From assembly GCA_014706385.1 (NCBI GenBank), contig JACGZH010000010.1, positions 1,023,501-1,087,500 of the forward strand: a stretch of 64,000 nucleotides of DNA. The letters are read 5' to 3'. The notes under the pieces were generated by a model, which saw only the letters and a program-made list of their open reading frames with translations, was not told where the DNA came from and made no database searches. This DNA comes from Phaffia rhodozyma. Taxonomy: Eukaryota; Basidiomycota; Tremellomycetes; Cystofilobasidiales; Mrakiaceae. Positions within the stretch are counted from its first letter, which is position 1, and each line of letters opens with the position of its first letter. A program made the position numbers and the translations under genes. Positions 13,101 through 23,655 of the stretch are shown piece after piece.

Positions 13101-13761
13101 CTTCATAAAGCACACAAATCACCAATACGACCTTCTTCCTTCCTTCACGACCGGGCAAATGATCTTCTTGTTCGTCCGGAATGATAGGCACGGCATCATC
13201 TTCTGTTGATTCGAGATTCATGGGGATTCTTTCTGGTCGAAGAGCTCTATCCGATCTGTTCGGATTCTCATCTCTGATCCTGTTCCTAAGCTCACTGGTG
13301 CCCAGCTCTCCCTGTTTCCTCGCCAATGGACGAGCATCACCACGTCCTGAAGCAAGCTTGAGACCGGCAGGTAGGCGGTAGGACGTGTAATTGGGGATCG
13401 ATCTGATAAACCTATGTCGGTCTCCTTTTCCGTCCGTTCCCTCCTCACCAATCTTCTGCTCTTGGTCCCCCTTCTCCGAAGCGGACGGCGTAGATCCTCC
13501 GAGAGCCTTTTGGGAGTCCCTGGACACACGGTAGCGGTCACGTTCACTGGTTAGAATCAACGACGTCTGAGCGAGATCATCAGCCCATTCGTCAAGAGGA
13601 ATGGATTGCACTGATCTTAGGATAGGCTCTTTCCATTTCTTGATTGACAGGCCAAGGGATCTCATGGTTTGACCGATGAGAGTCGATTGATGTGTAGCGT
13701 AGGACGCCGGTAAGGGTTGAGCTTGAACATGACGTTGAGGTTTTTCTGATTCAGTCATCAC
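7187..13761 (-). CDS. Fab1/PIKfyve-type phosphatidylinositol 3-phosphate 5-kinase lacking FYVE and CCT domains
   Basis: Lipid kinase of the type III PIP kinase family, predicted to make PtdIns(3,5)P2 from PtdIns3P on endosome or vacuole membranes. The start at 13761 leads to about 600 residues of low-complexity or unrecognised sequence. A Cys-rich block follows near 11060-11300 (CGKPEIDHVKVWIHG, then CWVECRMCGKK) and FGKYLEILVY near 10950, as in the Fab1 CCR region. After a linker the kinase runs from about 8990 to 7187: GGKSKAAFF loop, KFVVKEL, PTSLAKIVGFY, LLVMENLFY, FDLKG, NDTKFL, FVMDYSLLVGID, AVGVVDAIG, and the C-terminal TVIPPDQYRARF...AMESYFL. All expected kinase steps are present. Very small exons occur: 8477-8493 (17 nt), 7533-7563 (31 nt), 7446-7452 (7 nt) and 7352-7370 (19 nt). 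No FYVE zinc finger or TCP-1-like domain is encoded here, and only about 680 bases separate its start from the next gene, so they are not simply missed upstream. The protein is about 1,600-1,700 residues. Confidence 0.85.
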
Positions 13762-14439
13762 TCGAGATTCCTTCTGAGTGAGCAGGGATGCGCCGAGAAG
13801 ACGAAGAGATTAAGAATAAAATAGCAAGAAAGCAGGCTATGCTCCCTACCGTACATCAATCGAAATGAGAAACTCTTGTGATGACGCCCTAGATGGAGGT
13901 GATGGGTAAAGCAGACGACGGCTTGGCTTCATCCGGTCGCGGCGGGCAGCCATTCGATAAGCATATAATAATCACTGCGTATGTTTTGCGTTTCCCTGCA
14001 ATCTCTCAAACATAATCCTACTCATAAAACATTATATAAATACACTTAAAACGTGATAGACAGATAAACAAGGAAGAGAGGAACCAGAAAAGTGAGTAGA
14101 GAACCTAGTATGACAAAGAGAGAGAAGAAAGAAAGGAAAGAAGGAAGATCAATCCAGCCGAACCCCAATATAGCTTAACCGAACAAGACAAACGAGATGT
14201 GAACGGGAACGATGCAGAAATGATTACTTATATGATTGTTCTCGAGAGAAAACAGGAAAAGACTACGAAAACAGAAAGTCAAGAAAGAGTAATAAAGAAC
14301 GTACGGGCCTGCCAAAGCAAGATTTCAAGAAAAGGAGAACTAGATGATTATATTTTTTTTTTGGAAAAGGGGCGATGTTTAGATATCATCATAACGGCGG
14401 TGAAGGACAGAAAGGTACCCCTACTGAGTGGGCGAGAGG
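13762..14439. other. Intergenic region, no gene seen
   Basis: Promoter side of the lipid kinase gene and 3' flank of the regulator gene on the same strand. A-rich; no coding signal recognised. Confidence 0.5.
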
Positions 14440-17400
14440 TTAGACTGTACGTGCCAAAGAAAAGAAAAACAAGAACAAATCACAAAGAAAATTCTTCATC
14501 AGCGGATGTTACGCGATCGGGAGAGAGCAACGAAGAAAAAAGGATCAACTTACATCCATGAGACCGATAGTCAGCATCCCATCCATCATCCTTCACCATT
14601 CGGTCGAGCGCGCCATGATGTGTGTTTCGCCTCTTGAGCACAGTGGCGGGGTCCATCTTATCCTCGTCCTCAGAGTCCGAGCTATCGATTTCGAACGGCC
14701 TGCTGGGCGTTCTGTGAAGCCCAAGGGAGGGTCTAGCGGCCGAAGTCCCTACGTCGAACGACGGCCGCTTCCGCTGGGAGGCCGACGCGAAGAAGGAAGG
14801 ATGCTGTACAGGATGGGGCTCGGCAGGGACTCGGTTGATCGAGGTTGATGTTAACGGTCGAAGCGTGTTTGTGTTGAGCACACCGCCCGTTCTTTTCAAA
14901 CCGGCCGGAGGTTGGACCGGATTGATTGAAGGAGGTCCGCCTGATGGTGGCTGTTGTGCTCCCGAAGGTGATTGCCCACGAGCGTTCGGTTTGGATTGAG
15001 CGTGATGACCCTCTGTGGCCGAGCTTCTGACGACGTTCGGTCTTGGGCCGGCCTGGTTGATCTCTGCATTCAACTTGGGAGTCGAATTACTTCGGTTGAT
15101 CATCCCGCCGCCAAGGATACGCTGTCTGGACATTCGTTCCCAGAGCAACTGCTTCCTCAATTCCTCCGGAAGTTCGGCCGCCAACATCTGACGTCTGGTC
15201 GTCCTTGGAGACTGAGGAGCGGCCGATGGGGCGGGCATCAGCTGCTGGGGCATTGTCACTGGGGTTGTTGGTGAAACCGAGGCGGGAGGCGGAGAGACAA
15301 GGGCGACATGTCCAGTCGCAGGAGGGGATGGCGTGCTCGGTCGAGGAGGAAGCGGTCTTGTGGTCGGCGGGTATTGACATTCACTCTTGGACGATTTCGA
15401 AGACGGGGCGAGAGCGGTGAGACCAGAAAACGCATGGTTCCGAGGTGCTGACCGACTGGAATTCTTCGAAGAAAGCATCGAGAGTCGACGTTGAGCCTCA
15501 GATGTTCCGAGTGTGAGCTTGTCGGCCGAGCCAAACTAGTGAGAAGGAAGGAAGGAGAGAGAAAGAAGGAAGCAAAGATCGGTCAGCAAGGGCGTCAATG
15601 ACACAGGCTGAATGTTGAGTGGCAACAAAGAAAAACTGACTTCTCCCTCGCTGTCGCTCTCGAGATCTGGTTTCTTGAAATCCTCGCGTCCAACTGAGAA
15701 TTCGGTCTCTAGAGGCAACGCGACGGCACTCCTGTTCCTAGAGAGCGCGAGAGGCGCCCCTCCGGTCGACTTGGACAGAACGTCCCTTCGGTGTTGACAG
15801 AGATTCTGCTGGCTCTGTTGTAGGGAAACGAAGAGAACAGCGCAAGAGAGCAAACGAAGAGAAGAAGAGAAACCCATCAAAAATCTGATCAAACGGCAGT
15901 GAAAAGGAACAAAGAAGAGGAAACCACACAAACCTGGTGAGTCCTACTAACGGAGCGCTCTACCTCTCTCTTCTCTCGCTCAGTTTTAAACATATCACTC
16001 AACAAACCGGAGCTTCTTCCGGCTGCGATACCTCTGCCGGGCGCATCCTGACCGGATCCTTTGGAATGAACTGAGCTATCCTTTCCTTCTGTCTCAGACG
16101 AGTGAACATTGGAGGAGAACCCCGTACTGATTGCGCTATCCCGGCACAACCCATACAAATCGGCCGCCGATTTAGAAATCGGTACTTTGACAAACATCGT
16201 TCTCTGCCGCTCTGCTTCTTTCTCCGCGACCTTCGCCTGCGCGAGCGCCCTGGCGGCCGCGAGCGCAGTGGCCGCACTAGTAGACTGTCGTCGCATGGCT
16301 ATGCCTCCCGGTCCACCGGCAGTGGGATGAGCACCAGGTCCACCTGTCGTGGTGCTGGTGGTCGTCGAGTGAGATGTCTTTTTCATCTTTGACAAGCCAG
16401 ATTGGGCGGGCTTGTGGATTGCTGACTTCTTAGGAGCAGGCTCCGAGTTGTCAGAAGCCCAATCGCCATCGGATTCGTTTCCGTCTTGGTCATCTTCCCC
16501 CTCGGTATGGGATGACGAGGAAGACGCATCCTCATAATCCTCGTCGTTGTCCTCCTCCTCTTCGGCATCCTCGACGGTGCTTGCCGAGATTGTTCTAAAT
16601 AAAAATAAAAAGAGAAGAGAGAGAGGCTCAGAATGTGAGACGTTGTAATTTCGGAAGACTGACGCAAGGACAGACGACGGTACGAAAGAGAGAAATCGAC
16701 GTACTTTGTGGAAGAACCGGTACTGTTCGTTGTCGTACCACCCAGCTTCGGTCTCACTGTCTTGATCTCTGCTTGCTGATTAGTCTTCGATCTCAATATT
16801 CCGGCCACTCTAGCTTTCTCGATTCCGAACCGACCAGCCAGAGGAAATCCGCCACCTGTACCTCTCGCATGGGACGGAGGGAGGGGCGGTGGATGCATGG
16901 GACCGGACTGTCGTCCGAGGCCCTTAGCATTTATAGAAACATCTGAGGTGGCGGCGGTAGACGGGGCAGTGGTGACAGAGGGGGCGACAGGAGCGGCAGA
17001 AACGGTAGCAAAAGGTCGGGTGGGATGATGAGCGGCCGTCGTGGACGATCTTCTCGGTTTCAATTTTCCGCTTGGTCCATGGGCTACTTTCTTTTTGGTC
17101 GGTGGTCCGGTCTGTTGGGCTGGTTTAGACAGATCGGGAGAGGACGACAAGGTGGTTGTTACTTGGGAAGCCGGCGCGGTGGCAGCAACAAGGGCAGGAG
17201 TAGAGTCAGAAGCAGATTCAGAAGCAGTTGAGAGAGCAGATGCGGAAGGAGGTGGAGTAGGAGGGAGAGAGGTCAAATTGACGGATTCTGTAGAAGGAGG
17301 AGGGGGAGTAACCGGTTGAAGTAAAAGAGGTCTGGTCTGAATAGAAGGAGAGCCGATGGGAGTAGCTTCGACTGAGGCTGATGCCGAGGCCAAAACTGTA

Positions 17401-19291
17401 TTTTTGAGAGGAGAGGATGAAGTGAGTGCATGTTGCTGTTGTTGCCGCTGCTGCTGCTGCTGCTGGTCGACTTGGTAAGCAGCAATTCCGCTCTCCTCTT
17501 TTGGCGGATGGCCCTTTCGTTTAGGTCCGATACTGAGAATCAATCCGCCGTCCTCACTGTCACAATCATCCACGCTCTGAGGAGAACGTGCCAAAGATCG
17601 ATGGTCGACTTTGCGGTGGACGGCCTCCGGTATCGCTTGCTCTGCCGAACTAACGGACCCAACGGTAGCCGACCCAAAGGACGAGCCTTCTTCACCGCAA
17701 TCAGGAGATTGAATGAAGAACATGTTTCGTCTGACAGCACCCGACCCGACGATAGCAACGGAGGATGATACCGCAGAGGAAGGACCACTGACGGCCAAGG
17801 TCGAAGACATCGTTGGTAGAGGAGAGGTTATTCTCGGAGGGGACTGTCTGGGCCGTCTAGATAGTCTGTGATTCAAGTTGGACTCTCGTTGAACAAGTTC
17901 CAAATTGTTTGACGTCAACGGGGTCGTTCCCCCTCCGGCTGGGACCAATGGCTGAGTCTGTCTGATAAGGCCGGCACCAAGCTGCCTGTCGAGCTCTAGG
18001 ATCGGGCTCGAGGGGATCGAGTTGAACGGGGTCGGATCGGTAAAAGTAAGGGTAATGTCCGAATGGGGATGATGTGGTGGGGTCTGTAGTGAAGTAGGTA
18101 GTGTTGGTGACGAGCCGGTCTGCTGTTCGACCGTCTGCTGACTGTCGATCCCGCGTTCGGACGGCCCAGTGCTCCTCCTACCGTTCACGTCTGCAAACGA
18201 AAGATCCTTCTTCCTGGCCGGAGGAACCATGCCCTCAAGAAAGACGTGACCGAGAAGCCGACCGAACGAGACGACGCCATCCGCATCGGCGAAGACTGCT
18301 CTGTTTGTACTACCGAATGAGCTATGTGTGGAAGAATGCATTGAGCACGGGGTCGAGTGAGCTCTGGTACCAATTGATGGTCTGGGTGTGGCGGTGCCCG
18401 AACCGGAGGGTGTGCCGTCTGAGCAAGAAGGCTCTCTTTGCGGAATGGAAGCGTGGGCTGAGGATGATCTGGAGATGGCCCGTCTGTCAAAAGATGTTGA
18501 GGCCGAGGTCAGTTGAGTTTGCCACGATGGTGGTGGAGGTAATGGAGGTGAGCTTGGATGGGGGACTTTAGGCAGAGGCTCAATTGATGGTGTAGGGGTG
18601 GCTGTTTCCGAGCTAGACTTGGGTGACGTAGTGGCAAGACGGACAGAAGAAGATGCAGACAGAGATGATGAGATGGGATTGGAGATGGATGGTGGTTGGA
18701 AATCTCTGTCCGAATGGTAGGAAGCGATGGAGGACAGGATGGATGACGTGGACGAATAGGATGACGAAAAGTGGGAGGGATCTGTAGTTAACGAGTCATG
18801 ATCGGAGCAGGAAGCTGCATGGGCTGTTGTCGGGTGGAGGTGTCTGTACCATAGTCTGTGTTTAGATCGAGAGGAAGAAAGAGAGAACAGCCTCAGTCAA
18901 CCGTTAGAAGCACAAGAGAGAGAGAGAGGGGGTGAGGGGGGTGAGGGGGGTGAGGGGGGTGAGGGGGGTGAGGGGGGTGAGGGGGGTGAGGGGGGTGAGG
19001 GGGGTGAGGGGGGTGAGGGGGGTGAGGGGGGTGAGGGGGGTGAGGGGGAGGAAAGACTACAGTAACGGTGAAGGCAGAAGGAAAACAGTCTCGCTATGAA
19101 AAAACGAATTAAAAAAGGCTTGGTACGAACCTCCAGGAAATGTTCTCCAACCGGTCACCCTGTTCGATATTATCCTTGCATTTGGTAAACACGTTCCACA
19201 GCGAGGACAAGCCTTCTCCGCCTTTGACATCCTGGATTGCCGGCAAGGCGAGGGAGAGTACCGGCTGAAGAAGCGGCGAGGGCGAGAGCAT
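14440..19291 (-). CDS. DUF1752 (areA GATA-like) / DUF3295 regulator, Mks1-like
   Basis: Probable nutrient-signalling regulator of the Mks1 type (negative regulator of the Ras-cAMP pathway in yeast); the link is by domain order only. Exon 1 (19131-19291) holds LWNVFTKCKDNIEQGDRLEN and continues ISWR, then exon 2 (16705-18855) resumes LWYRHLH, which together form the short conserved areA/DUF1752 block. A long Ser/Pro/Gln-rich disordered region follows, with a polyGln stretch near 17440-17465 and an acidic patch near 16440-16590. The C-terminal exon 14545-15536 holds ELPEELRKQLLWERM, the DUF3295 hallmark, and a conserved end reading DGWDADYRSHG. The last exon seems to be only TTC-TAA split by the intron, ending at 14440, so the protein ends SHGF. 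Length is about 1,370 residues. Other inner exons: 15935-16594 and about 15642-15811. Confidence 0.75.
18930..19049. repeat. 9-bp G-rich minisatellite (GTGAGGGGG)n in intron 1
   Basis: About 12-13 head-to-tail copies of a 9-mer, each with a run of five or six G. It lies in intron 1 (18856-19130) of the DUF1752/DUF3295 gene. Regular G runs on the plus strand, the template of this gene, could form G-quadruplexes. Confidence 0.9.
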
Positions 19292-21163
19292 GAGTGTGGG
19301 ATGTTTATGAGGGTGGGTGACTGCTGTACTGTTAATTAAATAGATGTGGTTTGTATTGCGTGTATAAGTGTATAAGTGTATGGAAGTTGCTGTTTCGGTT
19401 CAGATTATCAGGGCAGACTAGAGAAGAGGAAGAAAAGGATGTAGTAGGACAATCTGTAGGTGTGCGTGCGTGAGTATCTGGTCCGGACTGATCAAGAATG
19501 TCTTTGTCCTGGATCTTTTGCTGACGATCGTCCTTGATCTTCACAACTGGATGGTACCCAAAGAAAGACTGCTTCCACTCGGATGGAGTTGTCTGGAATT
19601 TTGGATTTTGTTTTCCTCCTCTTCGGATGATTTAGAAGACCTCTTTATGGTTTTTTTCCCTGTTTCCCGAGTCCTCTTGTTCCACTGGGCTCGTCCAAGC
19701 TGACTTGCTCCGAGCTGGGCGATGGACAAGAGATGAATGTACGAGAGATATTGGTAACCCGAGATTCCAATCGGTCGTTTCTTCTCCTACTTGTTGTCGT
19801 GTATGTTGCTTTTCTTTTTCAGCCTATCCTGTTTCCTTTAAAATTGGAGATCAGACTACCTTGATTTTCTGGAGACAGACACGATGAAGGGGAAGGAAGA
19901 GAGATGTAGTCAGGTAGGAATCGACAAAAAGCAAAAGGGGCGACGGCGTTAAAAACGAAAGAAGAATAAACAATAAAAAAGGATGAGAGGAGTGACGGAT
20001 CTGCCGATGAGCGATCTTCGTTCTGGGAATGAAGCGAAACGAACGAATAAGCGAGCAAACGTACGAGCGAGCGTATCGAAGAATACGCCGTTTGAACGTG
20101 GTGTCTTTGTGCGAGAGTGTGCGTGTGTGTGTGTGTACGCGTGGGTGTGCGTGGATGCGAGTGTGTCTGTGTGGTTGTGTGGTTGCGTGCTTGTGGGGGA
20201 GGAGGAGGACGGAAGCGATAGAGGCGATCTTTTCCGGGGGAGGAGTGAAAGTGTGATTGTTTGTTGGAATACGAGCGTGCTTGTGGGTGGGTGTGAGAAG
20301 CGGGGCAGGGACAGGAACAAGGAACAAGGAACAAGGAACAAGGAACAAGGAACAGGAACAGGAACGGGAACGGGAAATGAAAATCTCTTGCGGGGCAACT
20401 TGCTTGAGGAGATTCAGGAACGATGGAGAGCTTTGTGGGGGGGGAGGGAAAGGGGAAAGAGATCGAAAGGGTCGTCAAGTATAATCAAACCCGACGCCGG
20501 GCTGGAGACGGAAACGGAAATTATTTCGATGCAAAACAGCCCAGTCACACACACACACACGCCCAGTGATCACGGGTATCCATTTAGTCCCTTCTCTCTT
20601 CTACCGGATCGTTCCGGTTTTTTCCACTTGACCGGCTGCGCGTGCCTCTCTTTTCCTCGGTCCGGTCGGGCCGGCTCGAATAATGTCACACTTCGAGCAC
20701 AGCTCTTCGTGCGTGTGTGTGCGTGCGCATGTGTCTATGTCTTTCTTGTCACATTTTTATCTCTCTTCTAAACGTCCGTTGCAAAATTGTTCATCGAGAA
20801 CTGATCGATAAAACGTTCACAACCGCCTTTTAGGCAAGTATAAACACAGGAGCGTAAAGTAGGGAAAAGTAGCATCACCGTAAAGACAGAAAGAGAGGAA
20901 GAAAACATCGTAAAAGACAAGTTGTGGGAAAGATGCAGATGCGAATGCAAAAAGGAAGAAAGAAGAGTCCATTGACATCGGCTCAGAGGGAAGGAAAGAG
21001 ATGCAGATGAGAGTATGCGTGCGCGTGAGCGTGTTTTCCTGGGAATGCAAGCTTTCCTTGTAGAAAGTCTGTAGAGTTGAAGATAGAGAAAAGAGAAAGA
21101 ATAAAAGAGAGCAGCTGGCCTGTTGGATTGACACAGACTCAAAGGCCAACGTCGACGGGTTCC
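19292..21163. other. Long intergenic region with simple repeats
   Basis: Upstream region of the DUF1752/DUF3295 gene and 3' flank of the wall-protein gene. GT-rich stretches lie at 20100-20200 and short CA repeats near 20545. Several open frames occur, but none has conserved features or consistent splice signals. Confidence 0.5.
20313..20376. repeat. (GGAACAA)n tandem repeat
   Basis: About five copies of the 7-mer GGAACAA, followed by shorter GGAACA and GGAACG variants. Intergenic. Confidence 0.85.
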
Positions 21164-22480
21164 TTAGGCTAAAGCGAAGAAGCCAAAGGTAATCAAACCA
21201 AGAGCGCTCAAAGCGACAGAGGCAGACACCGGAGGCGCTCCAGCGGACTTAGCAGAAGTAGCAGCAGCTGACGCGGAGGACACAGCAGCGGAGACAGTGG
21301 CGGCCTTGGTGGCTGAGAAGTCAAGAGGAAATATCAAATCAAACTGTTAATTTTTGAAAGATCTATCTCAGCAGCAAAACTATCAGACTTACAAGCAGAA
21401 GAAGCAGCAGAGACAGCTATGCGACAGAACAGAGAAGGGACATCAACGGTCAATTTGAACTCCCTAAGTTTGTTCAAGAGAACCTCACCGCGGGCACAGC
21501 TGTAAAGTTGATGCTTACCCTTGGATGAAGCACTGGCCACAGCTCCGGTGGTGGAGGCAGCACTTGTAGTTGCGGCAGCGCTGGAAGTTGCGGCAGTGCT
21601 GGAAGTTGCGGCAGTGCTGGAAGTTGCGGCAACGGCAGCGGTAGAGGAACTACGTGATTCGAGTATAAACACGAACGTCAATCGAAACTTCATCACACGC
21701 GTACAGCCATAGACTTATCTCGATTGAGACAATCGCTTCGCTCCTATGACTCACCTAGTAGAGTTCAAGCAGGAGGTATTAGTTCCGGCGCCGATCGTTA
21801 CACCAGAAGTGTACAGGGACGCTCCAGTTCCATCTGCAAAAGCAATGATAGCGAATGGTCAGATGGCCGATTAAAGAGCGAGAAGAAAAAAAAAATAAGA
21901 CGAACCCTTGAGGGCAAAGGCAATCTCGGTGCCAGAGGCGATGTTAACCTAATTATACATACATTGAGGAGTCAAGCAGGTGAGCAACTGCCGTTCATCT
22001 CTAAAATGAAAGAGAAAATAAGTTGAAGACTTACGGTCCAAGTGTAGCTGAGGGCATCAGTCCCAGAGACGAGACTGGCAAGAGTGGTGGTAGTGTCTCC
22101 ATTGGGAATGACAGTCAAGTAGTAGGGGGCCTGTTCACGATGGAAAAAAGGAATGTCAGACAGGTCAGGTCGTTGTATGTTAGAAGGGCAGGAAATCCAG
22201 GGATATGGAACTCACGGTGGTAGCGTCCCAGGACTAGATATCAAGGGCGCAATGAAGAAATCGTGAGGAAGGAAAGGGGCACGTTCATCAGCATGCGAAG
22301 GTCATCTATATTGCGTCGGACTCTGTGAAGAAACTAAGAAAAAACCGAAGAAGGCCCAAGACATGAACTCACGAGAAGAGTAGGCTGGCAAGTGACCAAA
22401 CTAGAGGGGGTGTTGATGACAGCGTTGGCGCCGATGGCCAAAAGGGAGGCAGCAGAAAGGAGTGTAGTGAATCCGAGCAT
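21164..22480 (-). CDS. Kre9/Knh1-like Ser/Thr-rich GPI-type wall protein
   Basis: Complete paralogue of the gene at the left edge. The signal peptide starts at 22480 (MLGFTTLLSAASLLAIGANA). Then come INTPSSLVTCQPTLL, SWDATT, APYYLTVIPNGD, ALSYTWTVNIASGTEI and AFALKDGTGA, each on its own small exon, giving one Kre9/Knh1-like domain of roughly 100 residues. The second half is Ser/Ala/Thr-rich and includes an 18-base coding repeat (about 21571-21632) giving repeated AATSST. The protein ends in a hydrophobic tail (ALSALGLITFGFFALA) before the TAA at 21164-21166, as expected for a GPI signal. At least eight exons, all GT-AG. The acceptor-to-donor order matches the left-edge paralogue, which supports common descent. 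A TATAAAG box lies about 130 bases upstream. Role in wall assembly is inferred from the family. Confidence 0.85.
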
Positions 22481-22980
22481 GGTTGAATCGAACTTTTTGC
22501 GTGAAGAAAGAGATTTGGAGATATACAGGAGAGGGAGCGAAAGTTTCTACTATCGGTGGTGGTGGTGGTGAAGGAGTAAGAACAAGGAAGAAAAAGAGGG
22601 GGGCTGAGCTCTTTATAGGTGCTTCCATATTTTTTTAGCAGATTGGGATGTCCAAGAAAAATCACAAAGCCCACTCGTTTTTCGTACGCGACGTGACGCG
22701 TCCGAAACGACAACAACAAACAAACATGCCTTCCTTGCGGCACTGCTCATCGCGACTGATTGCAACTGCGCCTTCCTCCTGTTCATCACCCGCCAGCTTG
22801 GCTATGTGAAATAACGAAAGATTCTCAAGTTCTTAGCCCATCCCATGTATCTCATCATGTACGAGTCAAGTATATGATCCGTTGATAGCGAAAGGCATGG
22901 ATCCCATAAAAGAGTAGCTAAAAAGAACCGAATAAGAGAGAAGCAATAGCAACGTAAAAGCGAGATCCTCTAGATGTTAT
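22481..22980. other. Intergenic promoter region of the Kre9-like gene
   Basis: Contains the TATA box and purine-rich tracts (GGT repeats near 22555). No gene seen. Confidence 0.5.
22611..22617 (-). promoter_or_regulatory. TATA box of the Kre9-like gene
   Basis: Reads TATAAAG on the minus strand, about 130 bases before the ATG at 22480, a fitting distance for a fungal core promoter. Confidence 0.5.
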
Positions 22981-23621
22981 TTACAATGCAAACTGATCTT
23001 TGACTACACAAACCCCTTGCTCACAAGCTACGATCCCTTCAAGCGTCGTGCAATCGACTCCGCCTTTACCAACACAACCTCCACAGCTTTCGATATCAGC
23101 CATTGTGTCTACACATAGACCAAAACAGTTCGTGTATCCTTTCTGGATACACTTTCTAGCTACATGGGCCACTCGACGACCCAGGCCAGCCGTAGGCATC
23201 AGTATTGATGATGCCGATGACGACGACGGCGTCGTCGTTGTGGGGACTGTTGCATCAGCAGGACACACGACAAAGTTCGCTTTCTTCCACCAGACACCTA
23301 TCATCAAAAAGCGTATAGAATCGTGAAAAACGATATTCTAGTCAGGCTCTCAAGTCGTCCTGAGTGAAGCACGTAAATAGCAGAAGAACACCGACCTTGA
23401 CGAGTATCGGTCTGAACAGAACCATCAGCTCGTGTGACTCGAGCAGCGACACTACCGATGTTTCTCTTGGCTACGTCCTCAATGAAACTGAAGGACAAGA
23501 GAAGATATGACATCAGTAAGCAACACCCCGAGGCACAAGTGTTCAAGAGAAGGATGTACACGTTGTAAAACTAGAGTATCCGTCGCGAATCCCATTTTGG
23601 CAAACAATCAAACCATCAGAA

Positions 23622-23655
<34 letters not shown>

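Noticed and set aside
18930..19049. CRISPR-like or telomere-like array
   Set aside because: The 9-mer copies are contiguous without spacers and lie inside an intron; they are a simple minisatellite.
19983..20771. 262-codon plus-strand open frame
   Set aside because: Built from GT and GGAACAA repeats; no domain, signal or homologous look.
22690..22700. ACGCGT element upstream of the Kre9-like gene
   Set aside because: A single copy over 200 bases from the start of a gene with no cell-cycle link; could be chance, so not called as MCB.
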